From Parvibacter caecicola (GTDB taxonomy: Bacteria > Actinomycetota > Coriobacteriia > Coriobacteriales > Eggerthellaceae), in NCBI RefSeq assembly GCF_003725335.1, contig NZ_QIBY01000005.1, positions 1 through 64,000 of the forward strand: DNA of 64,000 nucleotides. The letters are read 5' to 3'. Positions 62,112-64,000 of this stretch are shown here, piece by piece; positions within the stretch are counted from its first letter, which is position 1; every line of letters begins with the position of its first letter. The notes below the pieces were generated by a model. That model searched no databases. It was not told where the DNA came from and saw only the letters and a program-made list of their open reading frames with translations. Both the position numbers and the translations under genes were made by a program.

Positions 62112-62133
62112 GCAGCGCCAAGCCGAAGGCTAC

Positions 62134-62325
62134 TTAAAGCTCTTCCACTTCCACAAGGTGCTTCACCTTGAAGATCATCCCGCGCACGCTCTCGTTGTCC
62201 ACCTGGTCAACGGTGCGGCCAATCTTGCCCAGGCCCAGCGCCTTCAGGGTTTTTCCCTGATCGGCGGGACGGCCCACGGCACTGCGGGTTTGGGTCACAC
62301 GCAGCGTCTTCTTAGCATCAGCCAT
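62134..62325 (-). CDS. rpmD: 50S ribosomal protein L30
   Basis: The 63-residue L30 has the expected LRVTQTRSAVGRPADQGKTL and LGLGKIGRTVDQVDNESVRG motifs. It lies 2 bp behind rpsE and ends before the family-B element. Confidence 0.96.
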   Translation of the reverse strand: MADAKKTLRVTQTRSAVGRPADQGKTLKALGLGKIGRTVDQVDNESVRGMIFKVKHLVEVEEL

Positions 62326-62327
62326 GA

Positions 62328-62858
62328 TTACTGCTCCTTCCAGCCAAACACCTGGGCCACGGACAGGTCGCGGCGGTTGGCCACGTCCTGCGGGTTCTCC
62401 AGGCCCTTGAGGCCCTCGGCCGCAGCCTTCACAATGTTCATGGCATTGGAAGTGCCCAGCGACTTGGTGATTACGTTCTTCACGCCGGCCAGCTCCATGA
62501 TGGCGCGCACCGGGCCACCGGCCATAACGCCGGTACCGGGAACAGCGGGCTTGATCAGCACGCGGCCGGCACCAAACTCGCCCATGATCTCATGGGGAAC
62601 GGTGCCCTCAGCGGTGATCGGCACGCTGAACATGTTCTTCTTGGCATCCTCGACGGCCTTCTTGATGGCGGAGGGCACTTCGGCGGACTTGCCCATGCCC
62701 ACGCCCACGCGACCGTTGCCGTCGCCCACTACCACGAGGGCAGACAGCTGCATGCGGCGGCCGCCCTTGACGGTTTTGGCCACGCGGTTGATGAAGACCA
62801 CGCGCTCCTGAAGCTCGGGAACGGCGCTCTCCTGCTGACGGTTGTTATTACGAGCCAT
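62328..62858 (-). CDS. rpsE: 30S ribosomal protein S5
   Basis: S5, 176 residues, has the double-stranded RNA-binding head ([20 protein letters not shown]), [17 protein letters not shown] and the C-terminal VIKSLG-like core ([20 protein letters not shown]). It functions in decoding accuracy; ribosomal ambiguity and spectinomycin sites map to this head region in other species. Confidence 0.97.
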   Translation of the reverse strand: MARNNNRQQESAVPELQERVVFINRVAKTVKGGRRMQLSALVVVGDGNGRVGVGMGKSAEVPSAIKKAVEDAKKNMFSVPITAEGTVPHEIMGEFGAGRVLIKPAVPGTGVMAGGPVRAIMELAGVKNVITKSLGTSNAMNIVKAAAEGLKGLENPQDVANRRDLSVAQVFGWKEQ

Positions 62859-62873
62859 AAGCTTGATTCCCTT

Positions 62874-63242
62874 CTAGAATTTCAGACCGGCTTCACGAGC
62901 CGCCTCGGCCAAAGCCTTGACGCGGCCGTGGTACAGGTTACCGCCACGATCGAACACGATCGTGGTCACGCCGATCTCCTGAGCCTTGTTGCCAATGATG
63001 GTGCCCAGAGCACTGGCACCTTCCACCGTGGAGCCCTTGGCGCCAGTGGCCTTGAACTCGGGGCCCAGGGTGGAAGCGGCGCAAAGGGTGTGGCCCGTAA
63101 CGTCGTCGATTACCTGAGCGTAGATGTTGTTGTTGCTGCGGGTCACGCACAAACGCGGACGGGCAGCGGTGCCGGAAATCTTGCCGCGCACACGACGATG
63201 GCGACGACGCAGACCGGCTTGCTTTTTCTGAAGTTTGTTCAT
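62874..63242 (-). CDS. rplR: 50S ribosomal protein L18
   Basis: L18 binds 5S rRNA. The 122-residue protein has the basic head ([26 protein letters not shown]), [12 protein letters not shown] and the tail [24 protein letters not shown]. The ATG at 63242 fits the family N-terminus; upstream frame overlaps rplF and is unconserved. Confidence 0.97.
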   Translation of the reverse strand: MNKLQKKQAGLRRRHRRVRGKISGTAARPRLCVTRSNNNIYAQVIDDVTGHTLCAASTLGPEFKATGAKGSTVEGASALGTIIGNKAQEIGVTTIVFDRGGNLYHGRVKALAEAAREAGLKF

Positions 63243-63274
63243 AATGATCCCTTCGATGAAATGCCAGTAAGCGC

Positions 63275-63814
63275 TTAGTCTTTGCCGGCCTTGCCGACCT
63301 TGCGGCGTACGTACTCGCCCTCGTAGCGAATGCCCTTGCCCTTGTAGGGTTCCGGCTTGCGCCACTTGCGGATGTTGGCGGCCACCTGGCCCACCTGCTC
63401 CTTGGAGGGGCCGGTCACGACGATTTCCGTCTGGCTGGGCACTTCGAAGGTGATGCCTTCGGGGGCCTCCACCAGCACCGGATGGGAATAGCCCAGCTGC
63501 ATCTCAAGGTTCTTGCCCTTGAGGGCGGCGCGGTAACCAACACCCACCAGCTGCAGCTTCTTGGAAAAGCCCTTGGACACGCCCTCCACCATGTTGGCGA
63601 TCAGCGTGCGGGTGAGGCCGTGGAACGCGTTGGCCTCGCGGGTTTCATCAAGCGGGGCGCACACAATTTGGTCGCCCTCCTGCTTGATGGAGATGACGGG
63701 TTGGAACGAACGGGAAAGCTCGCCCTTGGGGCCCTTTACCGTTACCGTGGAACCGTCGATGGTAACGGTGACACCGGAAGGAACGGCGATGGGCAGTTTA
63801 CCGATACGAGACAT
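63275..63814 (-). CDS. rplF: 50S ribosomal protein L6
   Basis: L6, 179 residues, two related domains. It has [16 protein letters not shown], the [10 protein letters not shown]-like [16 protein letters not shown] and the tail [20 protein letters not shown] that contacts the sarcin-ricin loop. GGAGG lies seven bases before the ATG. Confidence 0.98.
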   Translation of the reverse strand: MSRIGKLPIAVPSGVTVTIDGSTVTVKGPKGELSRSFQPVISIKQEGDQIVCAPLDETREANAFHGLTRTLIANMVEGVSKGFSKKLQLVGVGYRAALKGKNLEMQLGYSHPVLVEAPEGITFEVPSQTEIVVTGPSKEQVGQVAANIRKWRKPEPYKGKGIRYEGEYVRRKVGKAGKD

Positions 63815-63830
63815 GTAAAGCCCTCCTTTC

Positions 63831-64000
63831 CTACCAGATGTACGCGATGACTTCGCCGCCGACGCCGGCCTTGCGGGCGTCGCGATCGGTCATCACGCCT
63901 TTGCTCGTGGACACAATGGCGGTGCCCAGGCCGCCCAGCACGCGGGGCAGATCATTCTTACCGGCGTAAATGCGCAGACCCGGCTTGGAGATGCGCTTGA
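63831..64000 (-). CDS. rpsH: 30S ribosomal protein S8, C-terminal part (runs off the window)
   Basis: The last 55 or so codons of S8 are visible, ending [19 protein letters not shown] and [12 protein letters not shown], the conserved C-terminus that binds 16S helix 21. The stop TAG is at 63831-63833, 16 bp before the L6 start. The order rpsH-rplF-rplR-rpsE-rpmD-rplO-secY is that of the spc operon. Confidence 0.95.
   Translation of the reverse strand, partial: KRISKPGLRIYAGKNDLPRVLGGLGTAIVSTSKGVMTDRDARKAGVGGEVIAYIW

Noticed and set aside
62134-64000. A separate rplR start further upstream (63365)
   Set aside because: The extension overlaps rplF and is not conserved; [15 protein letters not shown] at 63242 matches L18.

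Overview
The window looks like chromosome of a high-GC, gut-type actinobacterium of the class Coriobacteriia, most likely Eggerthellaceae. This is inferred from strongly GC-biased codon use, alanine-rich proteins, a Rho factor with a long low-complexity N-terminal extension, and the gene content. The species cannot be named from sequence alone. Nearly every gene lies on the minus strand. The exception is a two-gene plus-strand island at about 27.6-30.5 kb. No rRNA, tRNA, integrase, transposase, prophage or cas gene was recognised.

Layout, left to right. 1-4.1 kb: a gene fragment, a two-CW cysteine protein, an Nfu-type Fe-S scaffold, a degenerate LCP-family wall protein and murA. 4.2-6.2 kb: tsf and rpsB with promoter and terminator. 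6.5-12.8 kb: metG, then the tal-rho-sppA operon. 13.5-21.3 kb: a histidine operon, hisZG-hisD-hisC-hisB-hisH-hisA-hisF-hisI, in which HisZ and HisG are one fused protein and hisE and a histidinol-phosphatase gene are absent. 21.4-23.5 kb: larC (only the LarC1 half), larB and a MerR regulator with a textbook 20-bp-spacer promoter. 23.6-27.2 kb: gatCAB plus a small membrane protein. 27.6-30.5 kb: an H1-like membrane-anchored protein and a truncated larE. 30.6-38.4 kb: ychF, an NSS transporter, a small unknown protein, truA and dnaE. 38.7-45.8 kb: a complete F-type ATP synthase operon with two oddities: an AtpF that begins with a signal peptide and an AtpE with a cysteine cluster. 46.1-49.8 kb: a TPR protein, tsaC/sua5, rpiB and a dCMP deaminase. 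49.9-55.1 kb: a FAD oxidoreductase, an AGCS symporter, nagA and nagB. 55.2-59.0 kb: a sortase-substrate surface protein and a polytopic membrane protein with an apparently leaderless promoter. 59.1-64 kb: adk, secY, rplO, rpmD, rpsE, rplR, rplF and the 3' part of rpsH.

The least explained content is intergenic. At least four hairpin-repeat families are visible. (A) About 29-bp REP-like palindromes, often in inverted pairs, at five loci. (B) Four copies of a roughly 100-nt nested hairpin, often followed by a second short hairpin. Their stems differ between copies by compensatory changes, and two copies carry a C(UNCG)G tetraloop on the same element strand. They sit in the gaps right behind stop codons, including two inside or at the end of the ribosomal-protein operon. 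(C) A 125-nt hairpin between hisA and hisF. (D) Four 30-nt hairpins at 61-62 bp spacing near 13.3 kb that imitate a CRISPR array but occur in both orientations. Family B is the best candidate for an undescribed element.

Start codons were chosen by Shine-Dalgarno spacing and family N-termini. Promoter calls rest on motif inspection only and are less certain than the genes.
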